From an uncultured Deinococcota bacterium (GTDB lineage: Bacteria; Deinococcota; Deinococci; Deinococcales; Trueperaceae), in the NCBI GenBank assembly GCA_947311535.1, contig CAMZLP010000057.1:1-46069 (forward strand): 46,069 nt of DNA, read 5' to 3'. Both the position numbers and the translations under genes were made by a program. Numbering within the stretch: the stretch's first letter is position 1; each line of letters starts with the position of its first letter. Under the pieces are notes generated by a model, which worked only from the letters and a program-made list of their open reading frames with translations, had not been told where the DNA came from and did not search any database. Positions 25,011 through 33,222 of the stretch are shown in pieces.

Positions 25011-25024
25011 TAGGCTCGAGCCTA
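25011..25024. repeat. Intergenic 14-bp palindrome centred on GCTCGAGC
   Basis: TAGGCTCGAGCCTA. This copy of the iterated palindrome lies outside any gene, 12 bp upstream of the -35 box of the VIT-sortase promoter, and shows that the motif is not confined to coding sequence. Confidence 0.85.
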
Positions 25025-25168
25025 TATTAATCAACTCAAGGTCAAAACCCCCAATAAATCCGTAATATATCGACTTAATTTGACAAGCCTTTAGTTTCTT
25101 TTTAAGCAAATATTGTTATGCTCTAATTGGTTAGCAAATTGCTGTAAAATATCTAAAGGAGAATTAAA

Positions 25169-25621
25169 ATGAAAAAAATAATATTTTTATTAATAATATT
25201 ATCAGCATCAATTCCCACAGCCTACGCCCAAGAAAGCTATTTTGGAATAACTGCATCAGCAATTATCAGCCCTGTTGGTATTATCCCATTACCTGGTTTG
25301 CAATATGGAGGCAAAATCGATAATAACTTAGAATTTAGAGTTTCTTTTGAAAGTTTAATAGCCGTTAGTTCACTCAGTACCGATATTTTATATATAGAAG
25401 CACTAGCTGAAAACAATTCTCGCTATTATTTGGGTGGCGGAGGAGATATTTTAATTTTAGTCATCCCTTGGATTAGTGGAGCATTGCCGATTGCTATTCA
25501 TGCAACTGCTGGCTACGAGCAGCTTTATGACAAGACAGGAGTTTTTGCCGAACTGCAACCGCTTATTACATTTGGTGGTATTGCCCTAAAAACTAAAGCG
25601 GGCATAAACTTTCATTTTTAA
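25169..25621 (+). CDS. Small exported protein, outer-membrane-barrel-like
   Basis: 150 residues with a signal peptide (MKKIIFLLIILSASIPTAYA, cut after AYA). The mature part alternates hydrophobic and polar residues in strands of 9-11 and ends in HFHF-like NFHF, with the terminal aromatic residue expected of outer-membrane beta-barrels. About eight strands would fit. That supports an outer membrane. AAAGGAG precedes the ATG. It converges on the ABC-F gene with 14 bp between the stops and no visible terminator. Function unknown. Confidence 0.65.
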   Translation: MKKIIFLLIILSASIPTAYAQESYFGITASAIISPVGIIPLPGLQYGGKIDNNLEFRVSFESLIAVSSLSTDILYIEALAENNSRYYLGGGGDILILVIPWISGALPIAIHATAGYEQLYDKTGVFAELQPLITFGGIALKTKAGINFHF

Positions 25622-25635
25622 CTATGCCAAGAAGC

Positions 25636-27762
25636 TTATTTAATAAAGCCCTCGATCTTTTCATATTTACGCCTAGAAATTACCCACCAATTAGCAGAGT
25701 TTTTAACAAATTTAGTAGTAATATTTTCTTTGCTATAAAACTGCAAGATATTTAAATCTAGGTATAAAAAGCTCAGATCAATTATTAAATCAAGCAAAAT
25801 ATCTCTTGCCCATTTCAGTAAACAAGCATTTTCATCTTGCTTTAAAATTAAATGCCCTAACTTATCTTTAATTATTATATGGATAGTGATTGGCAAATTG
25901 CTAGTAATTTGACCATCTGCCCCCAACTTATCTGCATATAGTTCTATGCTTTTATTCTTTAGTATGTAACGAGCTAGTTGTTGGGCTTGCTCGTTGTTGT
26001 ATAATAATGACAGTTCATTTAATATTTCAAAATAACGTTCTTTTATTCTTACTAGCTCACGTTCAGAAAAACGCAAAGGATCAAGCAAATCATCATCTAT
26101 TTGGATAAGCTCGAGCTCATAGTTTTCAATAAGTTCCTGAGTACTTGGCTCCTTAGCTACAAGTTCTGGCTCAATAAAAGCTTCTCTGCTAATTAGCTGT
26201 TTCTTATAATAGCCTTTTAAAGCAGCCTGATAGCTGAGTATCTTGGCATCTTTTATTGAGCAAACCTGAGTTGCAATATTATTTATAAACTCAGCATCAT
26301 GGCTAGCAAAAATAATTGATATATTGGAGTCTTTTAAAGCTTTTTCCAAAAGAGTAATCATTTCTAAATCCAAATCATTTGTTGGCTCATCTAGTATTAA
26401 TAAATTAGCTTCTGAGGCAATAATTATAGCAATAGCAAGCCGCATTTTCTCGCCACCTGATAGAATTTGTGGGTTCTTTTGCCAATTTTCAAAAGGGATT
26501 TTTACAAGAGATAAAAGCATTTCGGCTCTTTGCTTAGTCACATAGTTTGTTAGCTGATTTATGATTGGTATTTTGGCCTCTAAACCACGATTTTTTTGGT
26601 CAATATAGAGTAGTTTGCTTTCTTTAGCCCAATATGTTTCTCGTTTGGGGTTATCAGATTCGATTAAACCAGCAATCATTTTAAATAGGCTGGATTTACC
26701 ACTAGCATTTAAGCCTACAAATGCAATTTTGTCGCCCTGATATAGGCTAAAAGAAATATTATCTAGTATTTGTTTTTGTCCATATGATTTAGAATAGTTT
26801 TTTATTTTTAATACTAAGTACTTAGACCTACTAGCCTTTAGTAAGATTGGTTTCTGGTTTTTCTCATTTTGGATAGGCTCGAGCCTATCCAAATCCCGCT
26901 GCAATCTTCGGCGTTGGGCTTGAACCTTAGTTGTAGCAATCTCTCTTAATTTTTGTTCTTGGGCTTTTAGTTTTTTTGCTTGTTTTCTGTTTAATAAGTT
27001 TTGTTTTATTTTGGACTGGGTTTTTTGATTTTTTTGTTTTAAGTAGCTATTATAATTGCCCTTATATCTGTCTAATTTTCCCTCGTTTAGCTCGAGCACC
27101 GCCCCAACAACCCCTAATAAATCTCTATCATGCGAAACAAGCAAAAACGCAGCATTAAGTTTTTGTAAACGTTTTTTTAAATACTGCCTCATTTCAATAT
27201 CCAAATGATTTGTAGCTTCATCAAACAAATATAAATCAGCTGGGCTAGCCAAAACCTTTACTAATTTTAAACGAGCCTTTTCTCCACCAGATAGTGTCTT
27301 TAAGGTTTTATAGTAGTCTTTTTCAAAAAAGCCAAAAGCTTCTAGCTCTTTCTTCAAATTATTTTCAGCTTTATAAGCGTCTAAATCCTCAAATCTAGTT
27401 CTAAGCTTGGCATATTCAATCAGCTTTTCTGGGCATTCTAAATCTTTTTCAAGTTCTCTAATATTTTTTTCTAAGTTATCTATTTCATCAAGTGCTGCTC
27501 GAGCATATTCCCAGACAGTAGAATCATCATTTAATGTTTCATTTTGTTTTAAATAGGCTATTTTTAAACCCGGAGTAGTTTTGATTACCCCCAGCTCGGT
27601 ATTAATATTTTGAGCGATATGCTCGAGCAAAGTTGATTTACCAGCTCCATTAGAAGCAATCAAAGCTAAGCTTGCATCTTGCTCTATAGACATAGATAAA
27701 GCAGTAAAAAGAGATTTTCCTGCTATGCTAAAACTTAGTTTATCAATTCTTAGTAATTCCAA
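25636..27762 (-). CDS. ABC-F family ATPase with a long C-terminal extension
   Basis: 708 residues, larger than usual for ABC-F (about 530-650), ribosome-associated translation or antibiotic-resistance factors. No membrane domain. ABC 1: Walker A ASNGAGKST (36-44), LSGGE (157-161), Walker B followed by DEATNHLD (181-188), where DEPTNHLD is usual. A basic linker (about 240-300) then leads to ABC 2: GLNASGKSS (350-358; a Gly of Walker A replaced by Ala), LSGGE (434-438), DEPTNDLD (458-465; usually NHLD). Both catalytic Glu are present. Residues about 530-708 are an extension with no similarity I recognise. The start TTG 27762 is uncertain. A 26-bp palindrome encodes DRLEPI in the linker. Confidence 0.85.
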   Translation of the reverse strand: MELLRIDKLSFSIAGKSLFTALSMSIEQDASLALIASNGAGKSTLLEHIAQNINTELGVIKTTPGLKIAYLKQNETLNDDSTVWEYARAALDEIDNLEKNIRELEKDLECPEKLIEYAKLRTRFEDLDAYKAENNLKKELEAFGFFEKDYYKTLKTLSGGEKARLKLVKVLASPADLYLFDEATNHLDIEMRQYLKKRLQKLNAAFLLVSHDRDLLGVVGAVLELNEGKLDRYKGNYNSYLKQKNQKTQSKIKQNLLNRKQAKKLKAQEQKLREIATTKVQAQRRRLQRDLDRLEPIQNEKNQKPILLKASRSKYLVLKIKNYSKSYGQKQILDNISFSLYQGDKIAFVGLNASGKSSLFKMIAGLIESDNPKRETYWAKESKLLYIDQKNRGLEAKIPIINQLTNYVTKQRAEMLLSLVKIPFENWQKNPQILSGGEKMRLAIAIIIASEANLLILDEPTNDLDLEMITLLEKALKDSNISIIFASHDAEFINNIATQVCSIKDAKILSYQAALKGYYKKQLISREAFIEPELVAKEPSTQELIENYELELIQIDDDLLDPLRFSERELVRIKERYFEILNELSLLYNNEQAQQLARYILKNKSIELYADKLGADGQITSNLPITIHIIIKDKLGHLILKQDENACLLKWARDILLDLIIDLSFLYLDLNILQFYSKENITTKFVKNSANWWVISRRKYEKIEGFIK
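26868..26893. repeat. 26-bp perfect palindrome centred on GCTCGAGC
   Basis: The arm TTTGGATAGGCTC (26868-26880) and its reverse complement are contiguous, so there is no loop. On the gene strand the inner 18 bp read Asp-Arg-Leu-Glu-Pro-Ile, as in the M3 peptidase palindrome. It lies in the inter-domain linker of the ABC-F protein (residues about 290-298), where insertion would be tolerated. Confidence 0.9.
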
Positions 27763-27799
27763 AACAAAAGCTACTGCCTAATTCTTATTAAGAGCAATC

Positions 27800-28444
27800 C
27801 TATCTGGCTTCATGGTATTTATAGCCTATTTTTTTAACAGCTTGTTCAGCCAACAATTTATCTTTAGTTCTATGGATAAAAATCACGTATTCATCAGATT
27901 GAGTGTCAATAAATCCAATCTGAAGACCGTACTTCCGTAAGGCCTTATCATAATCCAAAAAAACATCCTTGCTAGAAATACTGGCACTATCTGGATAACT
28001 ACCAAGACCCGCTTCTATAAAATCAAAATCAATATCAAAATTTAAATCTAAGGCAAGTATAATACTTAATCGCAATTCCTCAATTTCCTCTTTCCAATCA
28101 AGTGCTGTTAATAGTTGAATATTGGTATTTTCCAAATGCTCTAATAGATAATTTAAGCTAGTCATATAATAGTCATCATTGCTAAAATCCTTTAGAGAAT
28201 TAATACTCTCAATTAGATTTTTATGATAGCCTTCAGGTAAGCATATTTTTACCAACTCTCTAAAACCTTGTTTTTGAATTTCTGGCAAATCTGGCAGCTT
28301 TGCAGTAATATCTTCTTCATTTAGTTCCAGTTTTTGCTTAAATCTATTATAAGGGCTTTTAGGAGATTCATTTGGCCCCGATTTAATTTTTAGGAAAATT
28401 GCCCAAACAATCAAAACGATTAATACAACTAGCATAATATACAT
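27800..28444 (-). CDS. Unrecognised membrane-anchored protein
   Basis: 214 residues. A membrane segment at the very N-terminus (MYIMLVVLIVLIVWAIFLKI) is followed by an acidic, helix-rich soluble part with no cysteine pattern, nucleotide motif or repeat that I can identify. GGAG lies about 8 nt before the ATG. Its end is 38 bp from the ABC-F start, so the two could be co-transcribed. I cannot assign a function. Confidence 0.65.
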   Translation of the reverse strand: MYIMLVVLIVLIVWAIFLKIKSGPNESPKSPYNRFKQKLELNEEDITAKLPDLPEIQKQGFRELVKICLPEGYHKNLIESINSLKDFSNDDYYMTSLNYLLEHLENTNIQLLTALDWKEEIEELRLSIILALDLNFDIDFDFIEAGLGSYPDSASISSKDVFLDYDKALRKYGLQIGFIDTQSDEYVIFIHRTKDKLLAEQAVKKIGYKYHEAR

Positions 28445-28537
28445 AATTTGCTCCTAATCTATAACTCTTACACAATTTTAAACTCTTCAATCATCTTTCA
28501 ATTCATATATCTAGTCAACTGCTACGGTCAATATTTG

Positions 28538-28807
28538 TTAAGCAGATATTGACTCGACATCCCAAGGCTGTGATAAATCAATAACCATCAATTCAGTGTT
28601 TTGCTCTATCCTTTTTCCAGTAACCCTACAGTCTATAAAACCAAGCTGTGGATATTTTGAATCTTCGTTTAATTCCAAACTACTAACAACAGGTAATTTT
28701 TCATTAATAGTCCAAGTTGCATTATAGGCATCTTCAAACTTACATTCTACCCAGCCAAATTGGCTCGAGTCTAAATATTTAGTAATCCAAATTTTAAGAG
28801 CTATCAC
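28538..28807 (-). CDS. Unrecognised small protein
   Basis: 89 residues from a GTG start at 28807. TATAAT lies exactly 6 nt upstream and there is no Shine-Dalgarno, which supports a real leaderless gene rather than a chance frame. The sequence looks like a small mixed alpha-beta domain (GWVECKFEDAYNATWTINEKLP ... LGFIDCRVTG). Its shape is reminiscent of small immunity proteins, but this is only an impression. A GCTCGAGT variant of the palindrome is near 28772. Confidence 0.6.
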   Translation of the reverse strand: MIALKIWITKYLDSSQFGWVECKFEDAYNATWTINEKLPVVSSLELNEDSKYPQLGFIDCRVTGKRIEQNTELMVIDLSQPWDVESISA

Positions 28808-28819
28808 AATTAGATTATA
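28805..28819 (-). promoter_or_regulatory. -10 box for a leaderless GTG start
   Basis: On the minus strand a consensus TATAAT (28814-28819) lies 6 nt before GTG (28807). No -35 match and no Shine-Dalgarno. Confidence 0.5.
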
Positions 28820-28981
28820 TTGCTATTTATTATTTACGCTTGTTCTTTTAAATTATAGCCACTCATCTTCGCTATAAAGCACTCCGAACTATGGACCAAC
28901 AGATTTCTAAAATCTACTTATTGCTCCTAAAGAATCAAATTGGATTTGCAAACTACCAGAAGCTTTAAGCAGCATATAGTC

Positions 28982-29212
28982 TCAACCCCAAAGCTCTCGT
29001 CTTTCAACATCATAGTCATGGCTCCACAAATTATGCCCTAAAAGCCTTAATTCTTCAATGACAGCTAGGCTTTTTGAGCAGTATTTTCCCCAATCATCTT
29101 TATAGTTTTCTAGTCTTTCAGATAATAAAGGTTCTAAATCTTTTAAAGCTATAGCTCTTTCTAAGTCATCTAACAATTCAAGTCTTTTTCGAGAAAATTC
29201 TTTTATATCCAT
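28982..29212 (-). CDS. Unrecognised small helical protein
   Basis: 76 residues, highly charged and almost wholly helical by pattern (MDIKEFSRKRLELLDDLERAI ... SKSLAVIEELRLLGHNLW), with a Trp-rich C-terminus. No Shine-Dalgarno or -10 box is clear, so the gene is less secure than its neighbour. The 175 bp that separate it from the next gene hold nothing I recognise. Confidence 0.5.
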   Translation of the reverse strand: MDIKEFSRKRLELLDDLERAIALKDLEPLLSERLENYKDDWGKYCSKSLAVIEELRLLGHNLWSHDYDVERRELWG

Positions 29213-29326
29213 TTTTTAAGCGGCTAATCAATGCAATAAGACCCAGAATAAGTGAGTAATAATTTTGCTACGGCTCGAGCCATCTCAATTTGTAGATTTG
29301 TGATAACAGTGAACACTCAGATACAA

Positions 29327-30301
29327 TTATATGTTCTTATATTTCCCATCATCAGGGTTACTCAAAAAACCATTTTTAATAATATAATTTATTTCTCTTA
29401 TCCCATCAGGCACAGTCTTTGTAATTTCAAAACCAAGTTTTTCTTTGATTTTTTCAAATGCAACCCGATAATCCCTAGGGTCTTCGTCTTTCTTTACATA
29501 GCTAATTTTAGCCTCAGGGATTTCTTTTTTAATAAGCTCTACCAAAGTCTGCTTCTGGTAATTTTCGTTGCTATCGCCAACATTAAAAACATCAAATGCT
29601 ACTTTTTCTGGCGCAGACTTTAATACCAATACCGCTGAACGCGCTAGATCTTCAACATGGCAATAGGGTCGCCAAAATTGCTCTCCAAAAACTACTAATT
29701 CTTTGCCCATTGCTAAATCTTTAGTAAATTCATTTACGGTTAAATCAAATCTCATTCTTGGTGACAAACCATAAACTGTAGAATAGCGTAAACATGTCGG
29801 CTTAGAATTATTATCTTTTGCTTGCCCTAACAAAAACTTCTCAAATTCTACTTTTGTTTCGGCATACAAAGAAACTGGTTGTAATGCTGATTCTTCGTTT
29901 ACAAAGCCGTCAGCGTTTTTCATTTTGCCATAATTAGAACAAGTGGATGCAAAAACAAAACGCTCTACCGCTGCCTTTTCAGCTAGCTCATATAAAGCTT
30001 TAGCAGCATCTAAATTAATCTCTTTAGTTAGATCTGGTTCTTTAGCGCAAGCTGGATCACCAACAATTGCAGCTAAATGCACTATCCCCCAAACATCTTT
30101 TACAGCTTCATTCATCGCTATTTCATCACGAACATCTGCCTTAATAAATTCAAAGTTTTTATTGTCTAGTAAATCAATTAAAGATTCACCACCAAAGCGC
30201 AAATTATCAACTACTCGAACCTTAAAACTATCATTTAAAAGTTGCCTTACCAATACCGAACCAATATAGCCCGCTCCACCAGTTACTAGTACACGTCTCA
30301 C
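29327..30301 (-). CDS. NAD-dependent epimerase/dehydratase (extended SDR)
   Basis: 324 residues. The Rossmann motif TGGAGYIGS (7-15) binds NAD(P), and YAETK (146-150) is the catalytic Tyr-x-x-x-Lys, with STCSNYG (119-125) as the Ser/Thr region. The sequence is most like nucleotide-sugar epimerases and dehydratases (UDP-glucose 4-epimerase-like), so a role in surface polysaccharide or LPS sugar supply is likely. The sugar cannot be named. The start is GTG at 30301. Divergent from the dienoyl-CoA reductase gene across an 85-bp gap with an inverted repeat. Confidence 0.88.
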   Translation of the reverse strand: MRRVLVTGGAGYIGSVLVRQLLNDSFKVRVVDNLRFGGESLIDLLDNKNFEFIKADVRDEIAMNEAVKDVWGIVHLAAIVGDPACAKEPDLTKEINLDAAKALYELAEKAAVERFVFASTCSNYGKMKNADGFVNEESALQPVSLYAETKVEFEKFLLGQAKDNNSKPTCLRYSTVYGLSPRMRFDLTVNEFTKDLAMGKELVVFGEQFWRPYCHVEDLARSAVLVLKSAPEKVAFDVFNVGDSNENYQKQTLVELIKKEIPEAKISYVKKDEDPRDYRVAFEKIKEKLGFEITKTVPDGIREINYIIKNGFLSNPDDGKYKNI

Positions 30302-30320
30302 ATCTTATATCATGGCCCAT

Positions 30321-30337
30321 TTACTAATGTTTAGTAA
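30321..30337. promoter_or_regulatory. Inverted repeat between divergent genes, candidate operator
   Basis: TTACTAA (30321-30327), spacer TGT, TTAGTAA (30331-30337): perfect 7-bp arms with a 3-nt spacer. It lies between the epimerase start (30301) and the dienoyl-CoA reductase start (30387). Confidence 0.45.
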
Positions 30338-30386
30338 TAGCAATAATCACATATTTTTTTGATAATATAAATATAAGGAGAATTTA

Positions 30387-31232
30387 ATGTTTAAAGATAA
30401 TTTATTGTTAGGAAAAACCATTTTAGTAACAGGTGGTGGCAGTGGCTTAGGTCGTTCAATTGCCAAAAGATATTTAGAACTAGGCGCAAAAGTTGCTATT
30501 GCAAGCAGAAGAATCGATATGTTAAGAGAAGAAGCCGAAAAGCTAAGCAAGGAAACCGGTGGGCAAGTTTACGCAAGCCAAGTTGATGTCCGTAATCCAG
30601 AACAAGTTATAGATATGATTGAAGACATAGAAACTAATTTTGGCAAAATAAATGTGCTGCTCAATAATGCAGCAGGCAATTTTATATCACCAACTGAAAG
30701 ACTATCTCATAGAGCCGTAGATGCAGTTTTAGGAATAGTATTACATGGAACGTTTTATACAACTTTAGAACTTGGTAAGCGTTGGATAAACCGAGAGCAG
30801 TCTGGCAGTATTTTAAATATAGCTGCTACCTATACCCAAAATGGCTCAGGCTATGTTGTGCCCTCTGCAGTTGCCAAAGCAGGTGTAGTTAGCCTAACTA
30901 AGTCTTTAGCTGCCGAATGGGGTAAATATGGTATTAGATTAAATGCAATTGCCCCAGGACCATTCCCAACCGAAGGTGCATGGTCTAGACTTATGCCAAC
31001 TCCAGAAATAGAGCAATTATTTATGGACCAAATCCCATTAGGTCGGGTTGGCAAGCATATAGAACTAGCAAACTTAGCTAGTTATTTAGTTTCTGATATG
31101 GCTGCTTATATAACAGGTGATTTAATTACTATAGATGGTGGTGAAACCGTCTGGAACGCTGGTGAATTTAATATCCTGGATAAAGTCACAAAAGAACAGT
31201 GGGATATGCTTAGTCAAATGCGAAAAAAATAA
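30387..31232 (+). CDS. 2,4-dienoyl-CoA reductase, DECR-type SDR
   Basis: 281-residue NADPH-dependent SDR that reduces 2,4-dienoyl-CoA during beta-oxidation of unsaturated fatty acids. TGGGSGLG (15-22) is the cofactor loop; NNAAG (93-97) is the conserved Asn region. The classical YxxxK is altered: the catalytic Tyr is Tyr149 (AATYTQNGSG) with Ser160 and Lys164 in VVPSAVAKAG, as in the mitochondrial DECR1 enzyme. The KSLAAEWGKYG, IDGGETVWNAGEFN and VTKEQWD stretches also match DECR1. This is the single-domain SDR form, unrelated to the iron-sulfur FadH of enterobacteria. AAGGAG precedes the ATG. Confidence 0.9.
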   Translation: MFKDNLLLGKTILVTGGGSGLGRSIAKRYLELGAKVAIASRRIDMLREEAEKLSKETGGQVYASQVDVRNPEQVIDMIEDIETNFGKINVLLNNAAGNFISPTERLSHRAVDAVLGIVLHGTFYTTLELGKRWINREQSGSILNIAATYTQNGSGYVVPSAVAKAGVVSLTKSLAAEWGKYGIRLNAIAPGPFPTEGAWSRLMPTPEIEQLFMDQIPLGRVGKHIELANLASYLVSDMAAYITGDLITIDGGETVWNAGEFNILDKVTKEQWDMLSQMRKK

Positions 31233-31265
31233 AAAAAGCCCAGAAGCAGTATTTGCTTTTGGGCT
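31230..31265 (-). terminator. Terminator of the ribosomal operon (possibly bidirectional)
   Basis: On the minus strand AGCCCAAAAGCA (31254-31265), loop AATAC, TGCTTCTGGGCT (31237-31248), then a T-run (31230-31236). A 12-bp stem with one G-T wobble, 15 bp after rplQ. In the plus direction it lies right after the dienoyl-CoA reductase stop but is followed by few Ts. Confidence 0.9.
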
Positions 31266-31279
31266 AATTTCCAAACATT

Positions 31280-31639
31280 TTAAAGCCAGTCTACAAGCTC
31301 AATATATGCTTCTTGGGTATTATCACCACGTCTATGTCCTAGGCGGTATATTCTAGTATATCCGCCAGCACGATCAGCATATTTGGGACCAATTTCAGCA
31401 ATTAATTTAGCTGCAATTTCATTGTCCTGGATTTCTTTGCCAACCAAACGTCTTGCGTGCAAATCGCCACCCTTTGCTGTTGTAATCAATTTTTCAGCAT
31501 AAGGTTGCAGGTTTTTAGCCTTTACAAGTGTTGTTTTAATGCGGCCATGGCGAAACAATGAAGTTGCTTGGCTACGCGCAAGAGCCTTACGGTGGCTACT
31601 ATTACGGTTTAATTTTCTTCCACTTTTTAAGTGTCTCAT
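31280..31639 (-). CDS. rplQ: Large-subunit ribosomal protein bL17
   Basis: 119 residues, the size of bacterial bL17. [20 protein letters not shown] is the family N-terminus, [13 protein letters not shown] (31-43) follows, and the C-terminus ends in the usual acidic [10 protein letters not shown]. Last gene of the operon, 4 bp after rpoA and directly before the terminator, the normal position next to rpoA. Confidence 0.97.
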   Translation of the reverse strand: MRHLKSGRKLNRNSSHRKALARSQATSLFRHGRIKTTLVKAKNLQPYAEKLITTAKGGDLHARRLVGKEIQDNEIAAKLIAEIGPKYADRAGGYTRIYRLGHRRGDNTQEAYIELVDWL

Positions 31640-31643
31640 TAAA

Positions 31644-32585
31644 TTACTCCTTTAACTTAAAGCCCTGCGAGCCTAAAGTCTCCTCGATCTCTCGTAAAGA
31701 CTTTTCACCAACTCCGCCGACTTTCTTCAAATCATTGCGTGACAATGCCAAAAGAGCATTAACAGAATCAATTCCTTCTTCTTGCAATGAATGCAGCACC
31801 CGACTAGACAAATTTAAGTTATCTAAACTAATATGTACAGCAGGTCCAGCATCAAAATCATTGGCTTCTGCTGAGCCAAGCTCATCTGCATCATCACTAC
31901 CGTCTTCAGCTCTAATTTCACTACCAAATACAGTGAGCTGTTCACGCATAATCTCAACAGCGGAACCAAGAGCTTCTTTTGGGTTAACACTCCCATCAGT
32001 CCAAACTTCTAATACTAAGCGATCCAAATCAGTCTTTTGCCCAACTCGAGTATCTTCAACTCTATAAGCAACCCTTTTTACAGGAGTATAAATTGCACTA
32101 ACGGGTATCGAGTTAATTCTATCTTTAGTATTATGAACCTCAGCAGGAACATAGCCAATACCTGGCTCTACTCTTACTTCCATAACTAATTTACCCTTTG
32201 CAGTAAGTGTAGCAATATGCAATTCAGGATTAACAATTTCAACATTTGGAATATTATCAAAGTTTTTAGCTGTTACGTTAGTTTCACCTTCACTACGCAG
32301 GGTTAAAGTAACTGGTTCATTATCATGTAATTTGACTACTAATTCTTTTAAATTAAGAATTATTTCCATTACATCTTCTTTAATACCCTCAATTGTCGAA
32401 AATTCATGAAGAACATCTTCAATATATACACTTGTTACAGCAGTGCCAGGGATAGAAGATAGCAAAATTCGTCTTAATGGTGTACCTAAAGTTTGGCCAA
32501 AACCTCTAACTAGAGGTTCGACAATAAACTCACCATAGGTTTCCGTTGTTTTCTCGGCTTTAAATTGTGCAATAGCTGATACCAT
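31644..32585 (-). CDS. rpoA: RNA polymerase alpha subunit
   Basis: 313 residues. The N-terminal dimerisation domain (about 1-230) begins with [28 protein letters not shown] (near 20-47), the alpha signature. An acidic linker ([19 protein letters not shown], about 230-248) leads to the C-terminal domain (about 250-313) with the helix-hairpin-helix [34 protein letters not shown] that binds UP elements and activators. Complete. It sits 2 bp after rpsD, in the usual alpha-operon place. Confidence 0.98.
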   Translation of the reverse strand: MVSAIAQFKAEKTTETYGEFIVEPLVRGFGQTLGTPLRRILLSSIPGTAVTSVYIEDVLHEFSTIEGIKEDVMEIILNLKELVVKLHDNEPVTLTLRSEGETNVTAKNFDNIPNVEIVNPELHIATLTAKGKLVMEVRVEPGIGYVPAEVHNTKDRINSIPVSAIYTPVKRVAYRVEDTRVGQKTDLDRLVLEVWTDGSVNPKEALGSAVEIMREQLTVFGSEIRAEDGSDDADELGSAEANDFDAGPAVHISLDNLNLSSRVLHSLQEEGIDSVNALLALSRNDLKKVGGVGEKSLREIEETLGSQGFKLKE

Positions 32586-32587
32586 AA

Positions 32588-33208
32588 TTACCTCGAATAA
32601 TACTCAATTATGTATAAAATATTAACAGGTACGTTTAAATCTTCAGTTGCAGGCAAAGACATAAATTTACCTTTCATATCATCTGAATTAAACTCTAACC
32701 AAGGTAAAACTTTGCCTCGCCTAGAAGCCTCGATATTATTTTTAATAATTACATTGCTCTTACTACGTTCTACAACCTCAATTGTATCACCAGGATTAAT
32801 TCTGTAAGATGGAATATCCAAAACTTTTCCATTAACTTTAATATGCCCATGAACAACTAACTGCCTAGATTGACGACGAGTATAAGCAATACCAAGACGA
32901 TATACTACATTGTCAAGCCTTGACTCTAGCAATTGTAAAAATACTGTTCCTGATGCACCTTCTTTAGCAACAGCCTCAGCAAACAAACGAGAAAACTGTT
33001 TTTCGCTAACGTTGTAATAAAAGCGTAGTTTTTGCTTTTCGCGTAAACGTACACCATAGTCACTACGATTGCCGCGTCTACGGCGTTGACCATGTTGCCC
33101 AGGTGGATATGGACGACGTTCTAAATAACGCTGAACTTTTGGTGTTTCACTTAAGTTAACACCTTCACGACGGCTAATTTTTACTGCAGGACCTCTATAA
33201 CGACCCAT
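32588..33208 (-). CDS. rpsD: Small-subunit ribosomal protein uS4
   Basis: 206 residues. [19 protein letters not shown] is the N-terminus of the zinc-free type: the Cys-x-x-Cys region of zinc-binding S4 is replaced. The S4 RNA-binding domain is at about 98-160 ([34 protein letters not shown]). S4 nucleates 16S assembly; its alpha-operon place fits the family's translational feedback role, but no leader pseudoknot was examined. Confidence 0.97.
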   Translation of the reverse strand: MGRYRGPAVKISRREGVNLSETPKVQRYLERRPYPPGQHGQRRRRGNRSDYGVRLREKQKLRFYYNVSEKQFSRLFAEAVAKEGASGTVFLQLLESRLDNVVYRLGIAYTRRQSRQLVVHGHIKVNGKVLDIPSYRINPGDTIEVVERSKSNVIIKNNIEASRRGKVLPWLEFNSDDMKGKFMSLPATEDLNVPVNILYIIEYYSR

Positions 33209-33222
33209 ATTGTCTCCTTAAA

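Noticed and set aside
29232-29326. A 19-codon minus-strand frame beginning at ATG within GCTCGAGC context (MARAVAKLLL)
   Set aside because: Very short, no Shine-Dalgarno or conserved pattern; likely chance.
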